A DNA stretch of 64,000 nt from Branchiostoma floridae. Lineage: Eukaryota; Chordata; Leptocardii; Amphioxiformes; Branchiostomatidae. How positions within the stretch are numbered: position 1 is the first letter of the stretch; each line of letters begins with the position of its first letter. Positions 34,003 through 46,392 of the stretch are shown piece after piece. The DNA is taken from the NCBI RefSeq assembly GCF_000003815.2, contig NC_049995.1, forward strand, positions 10,080,223 to 10,144,222, given 5' to 3'. The position numbers and the translations under genes were made by a program. The notes beneath the pieces are model-generated. The model saw nothing but the letters and a program-made list of their open reading frames with translations, did not search any database and had not been told where the DNA came from.

Positions 34003-37000
34003 TTAGTCCAAACTCATGCTGTCGTCGTCCTCTTTCTTCTCAGAGTCCTCTCCCTCCTTCCCCCCTTCTTTTTTCTGTAAGGCCTTTGCAAAAGCTACAA
34101 CATCTGAAAAGAGAAAAAGACATGAAATTACTGATAAAAAAATACTGTTGTCAAAAAGATATTTTTAGTAGTATTCCATGGTAGGAGGAAAAAGGAGGTA
34201 CTTGTATTCACTGTGTTTTTTTACCTTCAGTTAAATTTTGTAGTTTAGTAGTAATACAATGGAAACATATATTGGCTGCATCATGAATTTGCATTGCCAA
34301 GGCCAACAAAAAAAAACAAAGTTTACAGTACCTATAACTTCCTACGGACCATAGGGACTTATCAATTACACAAAGATACACTTTAGAAACCTACATATGC
34401 AAGATTAACAGGGCTCGAAATACTTTTTTCTGCATACCTGCACCAGTGCAGGTAACAATGAAAATTACCTGCACCAGACAAATTTTACCTGCACCACTCT
34501 GAATTTAGGAAGTATGGATCATACTGAAATTGTTCAGGAACCATTATTTTATACTTAGTAAATGGTAACAGTCAATGCAGCTAATAACAATCCATATACA
34601 CCTACATCATATGACATTTAAGTATAAAACCCAGTACATGGACCAGTGCAGGTTAGGTGCAGGTAGACACCAGAAATACCTGCACAGCTCCAGTTTTACC
34701 TGCACTAACCTGCATATGCAGGTGGTATTTCGAGCCCTGAAGAAGTACATGTATCTACCTCTTTATACAAATGTTTGGTCTTACTAACCTCCTTTAGCTG
34801 CAGCTTCTGTTGCCTCCTTGCCCAGGTTGAACTGGTTCATGAGTGGACCCAGCTGTCCTGACCGTAGGGCTGCACTGAACATGCTCACAGCCTACAAAAA
34901 CATAATACCAACATTACGCTTAAAAATCGATAAGGGGTGACCTAAGCATTAGCGCAGGCGCCTAGAGCCCTCCTTGAGAGATCTCAAATAAAAACAAGGC
35001 TTTAAACCATTGAAAAGCCTTTCTTGGTGGGATTTTATGTGAAATCTGGGCATTTTGGGAGTGGCTGCAGTAGGAAAGACCCTACACTGGTAGAATTAGT
35101 TGTAAAAAATGACCTTTCTCCATCGAGGGGGTTTCCGCACCCCCCTGAAATAGTGGTATCGTTGCCAGAATGCTGTTTTCAGCCAAATGGGCCAATCCAA
35201 GGGCTCTAATCAGGGGGGTGTATCAAAAGATTAGCCGTATAGAAATTCTTGCCAAGGAATTTGCCGAGACTGGACATAGTAGGCTATCATTTGAAGGTAA
35301 GTTTGTATGGCTTGAACTTTTTATTCTTGAGATAATTGCATATTTGTTTCCTCAACTCTCCCATTGGAACGCATGTATTAGTGGGTGAAATTCTAATGGC
35401 ATCGTCTCCCCATAAGCGTCATGAAAATCATATCATTAATCAATAGTACATGATTGATGGATCAAATTGTAGCAGTCGATCATGATAATTTGTCATCAAA
35501 AGTAACATAACAAGCCTAAATGCTTGCTGGTCACAGTCAGCCATCTGGGACATGTATTGTGGAATGTGTATTGCAAGGAATGCTGGGATGGGTGAATTCC
35601 CTCCTCTGTACTACTGCAACCATTGGTGCATGTACAGGTTTACTGCCTTAGTATTGCAAGCACAATCATGCAACTTGAGCAACAATCACAAACATTCTTT
35701 CCTCTCTCTTTTTCTAGCTCTTTTTCTCTCTCTCTTTCTCTTCTCTTTCTCTCCCCCTCCTCAGCCCCTGCCTATCCCCAATGCCCCTACCTGTTGGAAT
35801 TGCGGTGCCTGTACAGTGTTACTAAGCTCCTCCGGTGTTCGTGGTAGTTCTGTTCCTTCTGGCATGTGCATCATCAGTTGACTAGCAAAGGCCTAGAAAA
35901 AAGCAAGAAAAGCAATTTTACAAAGAAGAACAAATTCTAGCAACTTATTTATAATGTCTTTGAAATGTATATAATCACAGTACTGTAATCATATACACAG
36001 TTTGCAACATTCTTTGCAAGCCATAGAGCCAGGTTCCAAAACAGCTATGTTCACTGTAAAAACAAGGAAGAAATGCAGAAACTTTCGTGGTGGTTTAATA
36101 TTTGCGGTTTTCGCGGTGGCCGCATCACCACGAACTTAAAACCACCGCAAACATTTCTTCCATGGCAGTAAGAGACTACAGTGCATTGTGCTGTGAAATT
36201 AAGACCACCGCGAAAAGTCCCTTTTCCTGCTACCGCGAAATTAAATCCTAGCGAACTCAAATGCATTTACAGCGTGTATTTACCTCGTTGTTTAGGATGG
36301 GCCGTATGTTCTCCGGAGTGAGAGCGTGTGACAGGTCGACCGCCGGAGGCTCCTCTGCTTGGGCCCCGCCCTCTCCAGGCGCTGCTGAAAAAAAAATCAT
36401 CCCATTTTCATCCTATTCTGGTTCTGAGTTCTACACTATGCCTAATAACACTTTTCCTAACTGTCCATCACAATTAGCGGTGCAGCCAATGAGAGCATGA
36501 CAATTGGCAGTTTGACCAATGAGAGAGAGAGGCTGCCTGTCAATCATTTGTATCTTTATGTCTTATTTTGCATTTCTGCATTTTGATGAAGGTGGGAAGA
36601 GTCATGGGATCAGTCTATTTTTGTCAGCAAAATAACATTAAAGACCTAACAGAAATGTCTATGTAGCAGATAACAACGAGCTATCTTATAAGTGCTAACA
36701 AGTTTTGAGCACTGCATATTTTGCTTTTAAATCTGGTGATTTGCAAATCTGCAACTGGCAAAACTTGTATGAACAACAGAATACAGTATGCCCAAATCTA
36801 TCATGACTGTTACTGTTTAAGTGTGGAGATATCAAAATTACACAGATCAAACAGTAGCAAGACTGTGCATTACTGTCCTCAGCCAATCACAGAGACCTAT
36901 GCAAAACTACCAACCAATCAGAGAGCAGCAATGTCAGACATAACAGATAGATCCACTAGTAACAGCTTACAAGATTATAATAGTCTGTAACCAATCAGTG

Positions 37001-40000
37001 ACCTATGCAACACTACCAGCCAATCAGAGAGCAGCAACGTCAGACATACGGCACCACTAACCATTCATGCCAGCCAGGATGTTCTGCAGGTCGCTGAGCT
37101 GGATGCGTGGTGCATTAGCGCCCCCTGTGGCCGTGGCAGTAGTTGCAGGCGCTGGTGTGGTGGGAGTCTGACTCTGGGAGGGGAGGCTAGCAGCAGCCGT
37201 AGCTGGACGAGGGGTAGTACTGAAGGGGGTATGGGTGGGGGTAGGGGGTTAGAGATTAGCTCAAGGTACAGTTCATACATTCATTCAGCCATGAACAAAT
37301 GAGCAACATCATAACACACATGAACACACTTGGTCCACTCAAATCTTGTACCAGGGCTCTAAAACCTTTGTGCACCTAAAATTGGAGCTGTGCACATATC
37401 TTTTTTTTTACTGTGGGTGCACCTAGATATTTTGTAAGCTATAGAGTAAAGGTATTATTTTGCACAATAGTATACAAAGTATTCTTCTTATATTATCAGA
37501 AAGCTCAATAAAACATTTGTTGTAGAGTAAGCTATAGAGATATAGATACAAGTTCTGAAGAAAGACAATAAAATTTGCAATTATGTTTTTAGTGACATTC
37601 TACTTTATTTTATGTTGTGCACCAAAAAATCTTTCTGTGCAACTAGATTTTTAATGCACCTATTGCCCAAATTGAATTTCAAGCCCTGTAAACACATCTT
37701 CAAGACTTGATTTACAAGAAAAATGTTTAAGTTCTCACGTGGCAGTGGACGGTGTAGCAGACCCAGCGGTGCCGCCGGTGCTGGGGCGACCGTTGCCTAG
37801 CAACCCTCCAAGCCCACCAGGCAGACCACCCATCCCACCAAGACCTAATAAACAACAAATGGTTGTGGAACTTCAACCAATGCATGCGCAATTGTCATCT
37901 ATAAAATTAAGTCAGCGTGGCTTAAAATGGTAACAAAAAAAGCATGAATACTTTGTAAGAAAAAAATCTGGTACAGATTCCTTTACATCCAATGAAAGGC
38001 TACATCAGGTGTTGTCAAAATAATTCCTGTTAACGTCTTTGCCAAAATTGCAGTGTTCTATATTGACTACTAGTAACAATAATCCTATAGAATTATCTAC
38101 TCCTATATCCCTATATTGGATACAATCTAGATTTGGTTCTTCATAGCATTTTGGCAATGTCTCAGGGGCTGAGAAATTCTTATACATGTACTTCTGGTAG
38201 ATTTCAATTTTAGCTTTCCTGACCTCCAAGTAACTGCATCAGTTGCTGCTGGTCCATGTTTCCCAACATGCTCTGCAGTCCACTGGTGTCTCCTAGGAAA
38301 GAAAGAAAGGAATACGTTAAAACTTCAGTTACAACTTATGGATACTAGAAGAACTTTTCTGTTTGGCTGCCTGTAAAAAATAAAAGTTTCTGATGCAAAT
38401 ATGATCATTGTTAAGTTTATGTTGATTGATTTGTTGCAGGGCTCCCTTGGAAATCAGTTTACTACCTAACCACCCCCACCTAACTCCTTCTGCTTTTCCC
38501 CCTACCCGTTCTCCTTTTCCCCCGGACTTCTCCTTAACCCCCGCTGTACTTCTGCTGTGCCCCCGTCCTTCTTCTTGGCCCCGGTGTACTTCTGCTTGCC
38601 CCCCACCCTTCTGCTTAACCCCCAATGGCCGCCGTCAACCCGAATTTCACGTAGTCGACACGAAAATCGTTCAGAAAGCAACAATAACGGTCGCGCCACG
38701 GAACATGAAATAGCCTATTCTCAATGACACATTCTGGGCCACCTTTCTGCCAAGTGGCGTTTCACAACTCCTTCCCAGTCTTTACTTCAAAGGCTCGCCC
38801 TCTCGGTGAAGGGCGTATGCATCCGCCCCATCAGCATCGGGTACTCACACGAAAGTCGTGCCTAAACACCCTGCACGGCAACGATACACGGTCTCATATA
38901 TCCTATGGTCTGGCAAACAATCTTGGCCACCTCTCTACCAAGTGGCGTCGTACAAATCGCACTCAATCTCGAGAATACTTCTGCAAATTCGGGTGAGAAG
39001 CGGCTTGGATCATGGACGGCTCGAGTGGCTATATGGACTATTGCGCAATTCTGGCGATAGCTGTTACCGCCCTCTCCAAACCGCTTCTCACCCGACTTTG
39101 CAGAAGTATTCTCGAGATTGAGCGCGATTTGTACGACGCCACTTGGTAGAGAGGTGGCCAAGATTGTTTGCCAGACCATAGGATATATGAGACCGTGTAT
39201 CGTTGCCGTGCAGGGTGTTTAGGCACGACTTTCGTGTGAGTACCCGATGCTGACGGGGCGGATGCATACGCCCTTCACCGAGAGGGCGAGCCTTTGAAGT
39301 AAAGACTGGGAAGGAGTTGTGAAACGCCACTTGGCAGAAAGGTGGCCCAGAATGTGTCATTGAGAATAGGCTATTTCATGTTCCGTGGCGCGACCGTTAT
39401 TGTTGCTTTCTGAACGATTTTCGTGTCGACTACGTGAAATTCGGGTTGACGGCGGCCATTGGGGGTTAAGCAGAAAGGCGGGGGGCAAGCAGAAGTACAC
39501 CGGGGGCCAAGAAGAAGGACGGGGGCACAGCAGAAGTACAGCGGGGGTTAAGGAGAAGTCCGGGGGAAAAGGAGAACGGGTAGGGGGAAAAGCAGAAGGA
39601 GTTAGGTGGGGGTGCTAACAAGATTGATAATAAATAATTCTCCTATAAAAAGCCTATAGAAAATATCCTATGGTTGGCTTGCTAAACTGGGCAGAGGGTT
39701 CCACTTTTGTGGGCGTGGCTGGCCTCTGTCCTGTCAGCCAATCAGATGTTTCCTTTGTTAAAGCCAATTCTCTGGATATAATGTACAGAGAATATACATT
39801 ACATATGTTAATTAGTAGGAAGAGTGCGTTGTGAGGCCTTACCTCCCAGTGCCCCCAGGGCTCCCAGGTCAGGCATGCCCGCGGAGCCCCCACCCCTGCT
39901 GTCGCTGGACCCCGGAGTGGGGGGGTTGTTCAGCAGCTGGTTCACTTTCTTCTCATAGTCTTCATCCTTGTCAGTCTTGGGCTCCTGAAAGTCAAGGTGA

Positions 40001-43000
40001 AACGTCAGAAAAATTTGCACATGTTTCAAACTTTCATGGTTTCTTAGCACTTTTACCTGCATCAAATTGACAATATAGTCCCAAAATTACTCGTTAAGTG
40101 TCACACATAGAAACCCTAAATTCAGGGTTAAAATAAGCATAAATCTTAATGCTTAAGATGCTAATGACTCTTGCTCCTTTCCTCTGGCTACTTGAGTCAT
40201 TGAGTCTAAAGGATAAGGCCTAGGAAAAAAAATGTTGAGTTTCCTGTTTCCCGACCGACCCTAGAAAAACCTGCCGACCCTAGACTTTTTTTTGGTCCCC
40301 AACGGGCAAGTAAGAATTTCCAGATGTGACCCGCTCAAATTACCACTGAGTGTGACAGCACATGGGGCTGAATACCTGCCTATATTGACCATGTCATTTT
40401 TAAGCCAGTAGAAACATCGATTTTGGATGATAGAGCCTGTCTCTGTCAATTTCTCCATAATAGGCGGTTGGAAAAGCACAAACACTAATTCCTTTGAAGT
40501 AAATCAAGGTGATCGTACAGTTTAGTAGCTAGGAAGAATTCCCAGATTTGCAGTCAGTGCCTCACCCCTGAGTCTGGCTGTCAGAAAAAATGTGTGTACT
40601 TTATTCTCAATGACCAGTTCATTTCAGTAAATATCTTCTGAAGTGAACCTGGCAGTCCAAACTGTTCTGTTGTGTCTCACTAGTATGGTTAGCAGGACAT
40701 TGTAATCTGAATGCTGTCTGATCAGTGCACGTGAAAGTCATTAAAATTTTGAAGTCAAGTGTACCAATATATTTGTTACCTTTTACTCTCATTGCATCAA
40801 GCATTGGTCAACACAGGAAAAGATAGGCAATAAGAAAAGTGAAAATTTATGAAAGTGAAAATACATAGAAAAATGTAATTTAAATTTCGGGCAAGTGAAA
40901 ATTTGGTTCTTGCAAGTAAATTTTTTATGTACTTGCCTGATAGGACAAGTGAATTTTTAAAAACTTATCTAACCCTGAGTTAACCAGAACAAAATGTATT
41001 ATATCAGATTATAACTGGGGAACTATTTCTAGCACGTTTTCTTTTTTTCCCCTGTCACTCCAATATTTTTCTTAAAAAATCCAAGAGCCAACAAATTAAA
41101 CTGGTGTAGCCTAAGGGTAAGATAAGATTATTATTTTTTGATAGCTTTTCATGTTATTTTTCTTTTACTAACATGATCAAGATGATAAAAGTTATATGAG
41201 GATGCTTTTCCCAATGTTTGCACCTTTTTTATGTCTTCTTTTTAAAAAGAGTTTGATGGGTTTGTTTTCTAACTAACATGATCAAGATGATAAAAGTTAA
41301 GTTAGGATGCTTTGCCCAATGTTTTCTACATTTTTCATGGTAACTCGCCTCAAGTTCCAAACAGGAAATACATGACTTGGGAGTTGTGTATACTGTTCCA
41401 CTTGTTGAGCTTGAAGGCAGACTGTTGGCCCCCGGTACGGTATGCCCAATTTTTTGTTGGCAATTTATATCCTTGTATAAGAGTTAGTTTGCTTTCCCTA
41501 AAGCAGAAGATGAAGATTATGAGCCAGCATACAATGTAAATGTACATTTCTATGTAACAAAGTGTATGGTTAGATGACATGGACACCACCACACTTTCCC
41601 AGCTTAAGAAATAATGCTTTTGGCCAATGTGTTGCCAGTTTTCAAGCCAGGTACCATGTCTAAAAAAAAAAAAAAAAAAAAAAGATAATCCCTACCTACC
41701 GACCCTAATTTTTTCAGGACTGAAACAGGAAACACAACATTTTTTTTCCTAGGCCTAATATAGTCTCATAGTATCAATAGCATTTTGGCAGCCATAGGGG
41801 CAGTGTGTTGTTGTCCACTATAGTACTATATATATAGTATGTTTAGGTCATGATATTGGAACTTCGATGGCAGAGCCCAATGCAACCCCCTCCTTCCACG
41901 TCTTTTTACTTCCCCAGCCGTAGATAGTTACCAATTTTTGGACCTGGGTAGAATGACTCCATGTGCCTTTTCCAAGGACACAACATCTAGCCAGAAATAC
42001 CGGGAAATGAACCTGTGATCTTGGGTCGGCTACCCTAACCACTCAGCCATACACTGCCATGATTAGTAGATGCATTTCAAATTTCTTGAGGTAAAGCTTG
42101 GCTAAGCTTAGTAATCTATACATGTAGTTGTAAAACTTGCCTGCATCCAGAAGAAAAACTTGCGGTTGGAAGACTTGAACTTCAGGATGAAGGCACGACC
42201 TGTGGTGCATTGTGGGACGCGCTTGTACTCACAATCGTCAGGGAAAATGATGAGATCCTGAAAGAGAAGGTAAGTTATTAATCAAACTAAAAATACAAAT
42301 ATAGTAGTAAACTTATTTATTACAATTTGAATACAAATGATTATTCACTGTGTTTTTTTTTGCCTACCGTGATGTCATTGTGATCGCTCATAAAAATATG
42401 TATTTGAATGGAATTTCATACTTTCCAATTACATCCATTCTTCAAACTTTGAACATTTTTTAAAGGATGGCGCTTTGTATACTACTGGTATATCTTTTCA
42501 TGCAAATATGAAAATACCTTGTTGCGCAAAGGGTAATCGCGCAAAGTACCATAGGCTTGTAAATTCTTTTCATAACTTTGGAAAAATAGCGTGTCCCACA
42601 AGTCAATCATACGCATATGCTTATGTTTTTATACGTCGACAGAAAAATATCTCTGCTTTTGGCAAGTCACACTGTGCCCCCCTCCCCCTTTCAACAGATT
42701 TTCCGTGACTCAGCCTTTTCATATCAACGTTCAAAATAAAAAGTAGCGAATTCCTTATCCTCGCATCGCCATGATCAAGACATCCTTGATGAAATAAAAC
42801 TTCATACTGTCTCAAGATGTTAAAGATTTTCTTCAAGGAATCAAATAAAGAAATCTTACATCTTCGACTGTGCCGCTTGTGCGATCCTTCCAACAGAAGT
42901 GCATGAGAGAGTCGTCGGTCTGGTGCAAGTACACGGTCCCCTTTCTCTTGTCCGCTGTCACCGTAGTCCCTTTTAGATTCATTTTCCCCGCCCGAAACTC

Positions 43001-43054
43001 CAGTAGATACTTACTACTGGACCGAGACGACGTCTGACCACCGAAAAGCGACAT
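34003..43054 (-). CDS. ADRM1: Proteasomal ubiquitin receptor ADRM1 / RPN13
   Basis: Ten exons: 43054-42860, 42257-42141, 39984-39843, 38292-38224, 37844-37739, 37219-37062, 36384-36284, 35892-35791, 34891-34789, 34103-34003; phases agree and the product is 397 aa (human about 407). It binds ubiquitin chains and anchors the deubiquitinase UCH37 (UCHL5) to the 26S proteasome through RPN2. The N-terminal Pru (PH-like) domain, about 15-125, shows [18 protein letters not shown]-like LMHFCW and [12 protein letters not shown], with the phenylalanine of the ubiquitin-binding loop. A Gly/Ser/Thr-rich linker follows (120-240). The C-terminal DEUBAD domain, about 245-365, has [27 protein letters not shown] and [14 protein letters not shown]. 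It ends in acidic DDDSMSLD like its orthologues. The second intron uses a GC donor. Confidence 0.97.
34409..34739. mobile_element. hAT-like MITE, CAGGGCTCGAAATAC termini
   Basis: CAGGGCTCGAAATAC at the left is exactly inverted as GTATTTCGAGCCCTG at the right. hAT elements typically start CAGNG. The flanks (AAGATTAA and AAGAAGTA) are only partly alike, so the duplication is eroded or absent. The interior repeats ACCTGCACCAG and its inverse. It lies in the last ADRM1 intron. Confidence 0.65.
35695..35762. repeat. CT-rich microsatellite
   Basis: A pyrimidine-only CTCTCTTTCTCT tract in the ADRM1 intron, just beyond the donor of exon 8. Confidence 0.9.
36051..36272. mobile_element. CGCGGTGG-type MITE, copy 2
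   Basis: It has the same architecture as 9584-9761: CACTGTAAA start, TTCGCGGTGG and CCACCGCGAAA blocks, GGCAGTAAGAGACTACAGTGCA, and an ATGCATTTACAG end. It ends about 10 bases from the donor of ADRM1 exon 7. Confidence 0.7.
36445..36625. mobile_element. CCAAT-rich MITE, copy 2
   Basis: It matches 28405-28642 with CATCACAATTAGCGG, GACCAATGAGAGAG and the GGGATCAGTCTAT end. The left terminus is eroded. ADRM1 intron. Confidence 0.6.
36881..37048. repeat. Direct duplication of ~65 bp beside ADRM1 exon 6
   Basis: CCAATCACAGAGACCTATGC..AGCAATGTCAGACATA (from 36881) recurs as CCAATCAGTGACCTATGC..AGCAACGTCAGACATA (from 36991), ending just before the donor of exon 6. No coding sequence is included. 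Confidence 0.8.
37352..37688. mobile_element. hAT-like MITE, CAGGGCTCTAAAA termini
   Basis: The left end CAGGGCTCTAAAA and the right end TTTCAAGCCCTG are imperfect inverses. GTGCACCTA motifs recur inward from each side. No target duplication is visible. ADRM1 intron between exons 5 and 6. Confidence 0.5.
38471..39614. mobile_element. Foldback element with 538-bp inverted arms
   Basis: Arms 38471-39008 and 39077-39614 are near-identical inverted copies separated by 68 bases. The outer parts of the arms are built of short degenerate units such as CCCCCGnnCTTCTnCTT. CTAAC flanks both ends (38466-38470 and 39615-39619), a candidate five-base target duplication. Open frames of 60-105 codons occur in mirror pairs in the arms and have no recognisable product. 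It lies in the ADRM1 intron between exons 3 and 4. A transcript through it could form a very long hairpin. Confidence 0.85.
40217..41755. mobile_element. 1.5-kb GGCCTAGG-ended element, TAA duplication
   Basis: The left end GGCCTAGGAAAAAAAATGTT and the right end, its inverse, continue with GTTTCCTGTTTC and a diverged GACCCTA block. TAA flanks both sides (40214-40216, 41756-41758), again Harbinger-like. An internal direct repeat of about 107 bases starts with AACATGATCAAGATGATAAA at 41168 and 41275. No transposase is seen. A shorter relative is at 45963-46376. It lies in ADRM1 intron 2. Confidence 0.75.
41850..42056 (-). mobile_element. tRNA-derived SINE
   Basis: Read on the minus strand from 42056: a tRNA-like head with A box TGGCTGAGTGGTTAGGGTAG and B box GGTTCATTTCC, then a body containing TTGTGTCCTTGGAAAAGGCA, a block shared by many deuterostome tRNA-SINEs. 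It sits between the GC-donor exon 2 of ADRM1 and the GGCCTAGG element. Confidence 0.65.
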
Positions 43055-43500
43055 TTTCTGACCAAAACTTCGCAGAAATATCCAAAACTTTGTCAGACGA
43101 TTTTGTATCGTTCTTCGACCTGCGAAATCTCGCGATATCTCGAGAAGGACAAGTAATCTCGCGAGAGTTCGTTTCACCTCGTTCCCAGAATTTTACGTAA
43201 AAATATAACTTTTAGTCATCATATATCATATCAGTAGAAAATTATGATGATTTTCGTCGTCATAAATGAATATTTATTCGTAATTTGCAATATTTGTTGA
43301 ATAATAAATGTCATTGTGAAAACTGATTGGTACTGCATTCTGGGACGGAGAACTCGTCCCTAGGGTAGTCTGAAACGAAGAAGAACTGAGAAAAGTGTGA
43401 GGAAAAAGTCGGCTGTTTTGCGACGCGTCGCAAGGTAACCATGACAGAAATGTTCCTAATTTACTACTTGTGATCTTCTCTGAGATGTTTGACATGTTCT
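43055..43500. promoter_or_regulatory. ADRM1 promoter, possibly shared with GID8
   Basis: Upstream of the ADRM1 start lies a perfect TCTCGCGAGA palindrome (43157-43166) and a near copy TCTCGCGATA (43128-43137). In vertebrates this palindrome is a known core-promoter element of housekeeping and often bidirectional promoters. About 200 bases further, GACGCGTCGCAAG followed by GTAACC at 43436 could be the donor of a non-coding first exon of the plus-strand GID8 gene. This exon is a guess; transcript data would decide. Confidence 0.5.
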
Positions 43501-44033
43501 TAAGATGGTTTTGTTCAGTGTAGTGCGTTTTGAAGGCGACAATTTGATAAACAATTCGGGTGGTTGGAGACCAAAGAGTGTTGGCAAGAAAGACGCCCCC
43601 CTCCCCTCGCAAAAAAAAAAAAAAAAAAATGCACTTAGCCAAGTCAACCCATTACTTCTCTGTGTCAAGATCTATATTCATACTATCATAGTAGAAAGCT
43701 CTTCATATCCAGGTTTACGTTATTATCCTTTAGATTTAGAGCCAAAGATCTATGTGGTATAAAGGTATAACTATAAAGGACAACATCCATGATAAAAAAT
43801 GGAACTACAAAATTTTGGGATATATAGGAATTCTTTTACACCACCAAATTGATTTGTACTCACTTTGCTTTTGATGTATCTCAGACACCTTCCTCATCAG
43901 AGCTTCTGACTGGAGTTCTGCTTCTTGCCGCTATATGTTTGCAGCTTGTACCTTTTCTATGATAGTATGGGTACGGGGTGTGATAAAAACTGTTGTGTCT
44001 TGAGACAGTTTATCACTTACATTATGCAAACGC

Positions 44034-45653
44034 TGTGGCTATTGACACACTCAGTGTGCCAATAGCCAAACAGGCTATTGACACACCGAGATGCCAGTCA
44101 GCCAATCAGAGCTTGTAACATGCCTTTCCGGCAATATTTTACACAAGCAATAGTTGATTAGACATTGTTCGGAAGATTAGACATTGGAATCTTTGAATCT
44201 TGGAATGAACGGACGTATTCAAGTTATGCCCTACATTTGGATACCTAATAATACAGCCTTCATCGTGTATGTATGACGTAGCGTAGTGGATAGAGCGTTG
44301 ACCCGGGAATTCATGATACCAGCTCCGACCCGGTTCGAGTCCGCGCCGGAGTTTAATTAATTTTTTTTTTTTTCAATTTTTCTTGTCCCTTTTTAAACAT
44401 CCATTTGATATAAGAATATATATAAACAACTTTTAAAGTTTCTGTTAACAATATAAACCAAAAATAACACTGACCACAAAACATGTCATAATTTTCGGCC
44501 GTGTGGTTCCGGCGCTATCGGCAGCGACTCGGAAGAATATTTCTTTCACATTAAAAAGAATGGAGGTAAAACAACAACTATAACTTCGCTTCCTTAGTGA
44601 TATAAGTTTTGAGGCCGAAAATTCTCCAATATGGCAGGAATTCGTCGGTAAACACAGCTGAAAACGTGTTCCTAACCGATCCAATATGGCTGCCATGATC
44701 ACATGCGGTGACAGTAAAACTAGCACCCTATATGATAGCAGATTCCGATGTTTAAAATTGTGCCGTAAAGGTTCCGGTTCGGAATTTCAAGTGACCAGAT
44801 ATCGAAGTAGTCCCTAAAAATAAGACGCAAATTAGGGGTTGTCTCTATAGTTTTGGCTCTAGATTTTCCGGCTATCGCTTTAGCAATGTATAATCTTTTA
44901 TACCTCTGCAAATGCTTGTTGTTCGTAGCGATTTATGGTGTCGGAGATTTGATCGTGCGGCGAACACTTCCTGGTATTAGTGCGCGCGATAGCGGTAAAG
45001 CGTTTCGTCGCCTGATTACCCAGATCGTGCGTTCTATATGCGTTTTGGGTGTTTTAGCGTCATCGGAGCTCACGGAAAACGTATCGGATAACTTTTTTTC
45101 CTTTTTACTCAGTATACAGAAGAAGTCTTGACCTTCATTGCCATATTAGTCATTATCCCAGGAAAACTCATTTTTACCGTGTAGCGGCCTGTAAAGAATG
45201 GCCCTAAATTAGCATTTTTTGGGTGAAAAGCTTATATTTTTGATGGTTTTTACCAAAAACAACACTTCTACAGAAAATGTCAAATGAGTCTGTCGGTCAG
45301 CGACAAGGCACCCTTTTGTATCGGAAACATTGAATTGTCCGAAAAACGATGTTTTGAGAAGCGCTAGTGCTTTTTTCAGAGACAGTCAAATCGGCCACGA
45401 TTCGTAAAAAAAACTCCGAACCGGAACCTAAACACGTGAAAAAGATCGTATTTTGGGTTGATAATGGACACAGGACGCCATTTGTATTTTTCAGAGTGTT
45501 GATTGTCAAATGTAATCGTAAGATTTCCTCATTTTAGTGGTTTCTATCACTGGGTGTGTCAATAGCCTAACAGGCTATCGACACACTCAGTGTGCCAATA
45601 GCCTAAACAGGCATAGCCTGTTAGGCTATTGACACACTGGGTGTGTCAATAGC
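44034..45653. mobile_element. 1.6-kb element with multi-hairpin inverted ends
   Basis: Both ends carry copies of the palindrome GGCTATTGACACAC..GTGTGCCAATAGCC joined by AACAGG: two half-units at the left (44036-44083) and about five at the right (45554-45651). The outer ends GTGGCTATT / AATAGCCTC are flanked by CGCT on both sides, a possible four-base duplication. Inside, GGTTCCGGTTCGGA (about 44770) is inverted at about 45414. Frames inside (up to 93 codons) lack recognisable domains. Confidence 0.6.
44277..44345 (+). mobile_element. tRNA-like SINE head
   Basis: A-box-like TAGCGTAGTGGATAGAGCG is followed by B-box-like GGTTCGAGTCC and then a T-rich run. The arms do not close into a full cloverleaf and the anticodon region is too long, so I call a SINE head rather than a tRNA gene. 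Confidence 0.5.
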
Positions 45654-45962
45654 CTCGCTCTTATGCAAAACCAAGGAGGTTCCTTGGCAAAACAATTAAA
45701 CAAATGGACACTACTGTCAGTTACATACTGGAAATCGTAAAATGTTGTTGGAGACTGGAGAGCACTGATTCATAATTTGCAACATGCATGTATGGGCCAA
45801 GTTCTTATGCCACAAAGCCCACTTTTGCGGCCGTGCACAGACACAACAATAATCGCAAGTGCTCGTGGAAGGCTGCAAAGCTACTCTCAGGGACCTTTAC
45901 CTTTGACTTGGGCATGCACGGTCGTATCCGTAAATTGGCTAATTGAATATTCAGTGAAAGAA

Positions 45963-46376
45963 GCCTAGGAAAATAATGTTGTGTTACCTGTTGCCATGCC
46001 TACGCTAGAAAAAACCGCTGTCTCTTGAATTTTTTGGGTGGGCAGTGGGGTCACTTAGTTTCCAGTTTTTTTTATTTAGTCCGTTCCTGTTCAAGTAGAT
46101 AAAGTTCAAAAACTGTTTGTCCTATTTTAATGAATCGCTGAAGGATAAATGTATCCACAGATCTGTTACGATCATGCACAAAATTAAAGCTTGACATTGA
46201 AAATATATAATTGTACTTATGTACATTTGTAGTTCAAATTTACTAAGTTAAAACTGTATTGTATTCACTAGAGATCTGAAAAAAAAAGATTTTAAAAAAG
46301 AAGATTATCCTTACCTACTGACCCTTACTTTTTCAGGACTGACACTTCGGGAATACAACACTTTTTTCTCTTGGCC
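45963..46376. mobile_element. Short relative of the GGCCTAGG-ended element
   Basis: The left end GCCTAGGAAAATAATGTTGTG and the right end CAACACTTTTTTCTCTTGGCC are eroded inverses, with CCTACTGACCCTTACTTTTTCAGGACTGA near the right end as in 40217-41755. It lies directly upstream of the GID8 start-exon array. Confidence 0.6.
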
Positions 46377-46392
46377 TAGAACTTACACACAA

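Noticed and set aside
38329..39618. Mirror-image open frames of 60-105 codons as genes
   Set aside because: They lie in the arms of the foldback element and occur on both strands as copies; composition-driven in the outer arms.
44277..44345. Possible tRNA gene
   Set aside because: A- and B-box motifs only; no closed cloverleaf, and a T-rich SINE-like tail follows.
44445..45131. Frames of 63-93 codons with hydrophobic stretches
   Set aside because: Located inside a palindrome-ended element, with no family similarity that I recognise and no exon partners.
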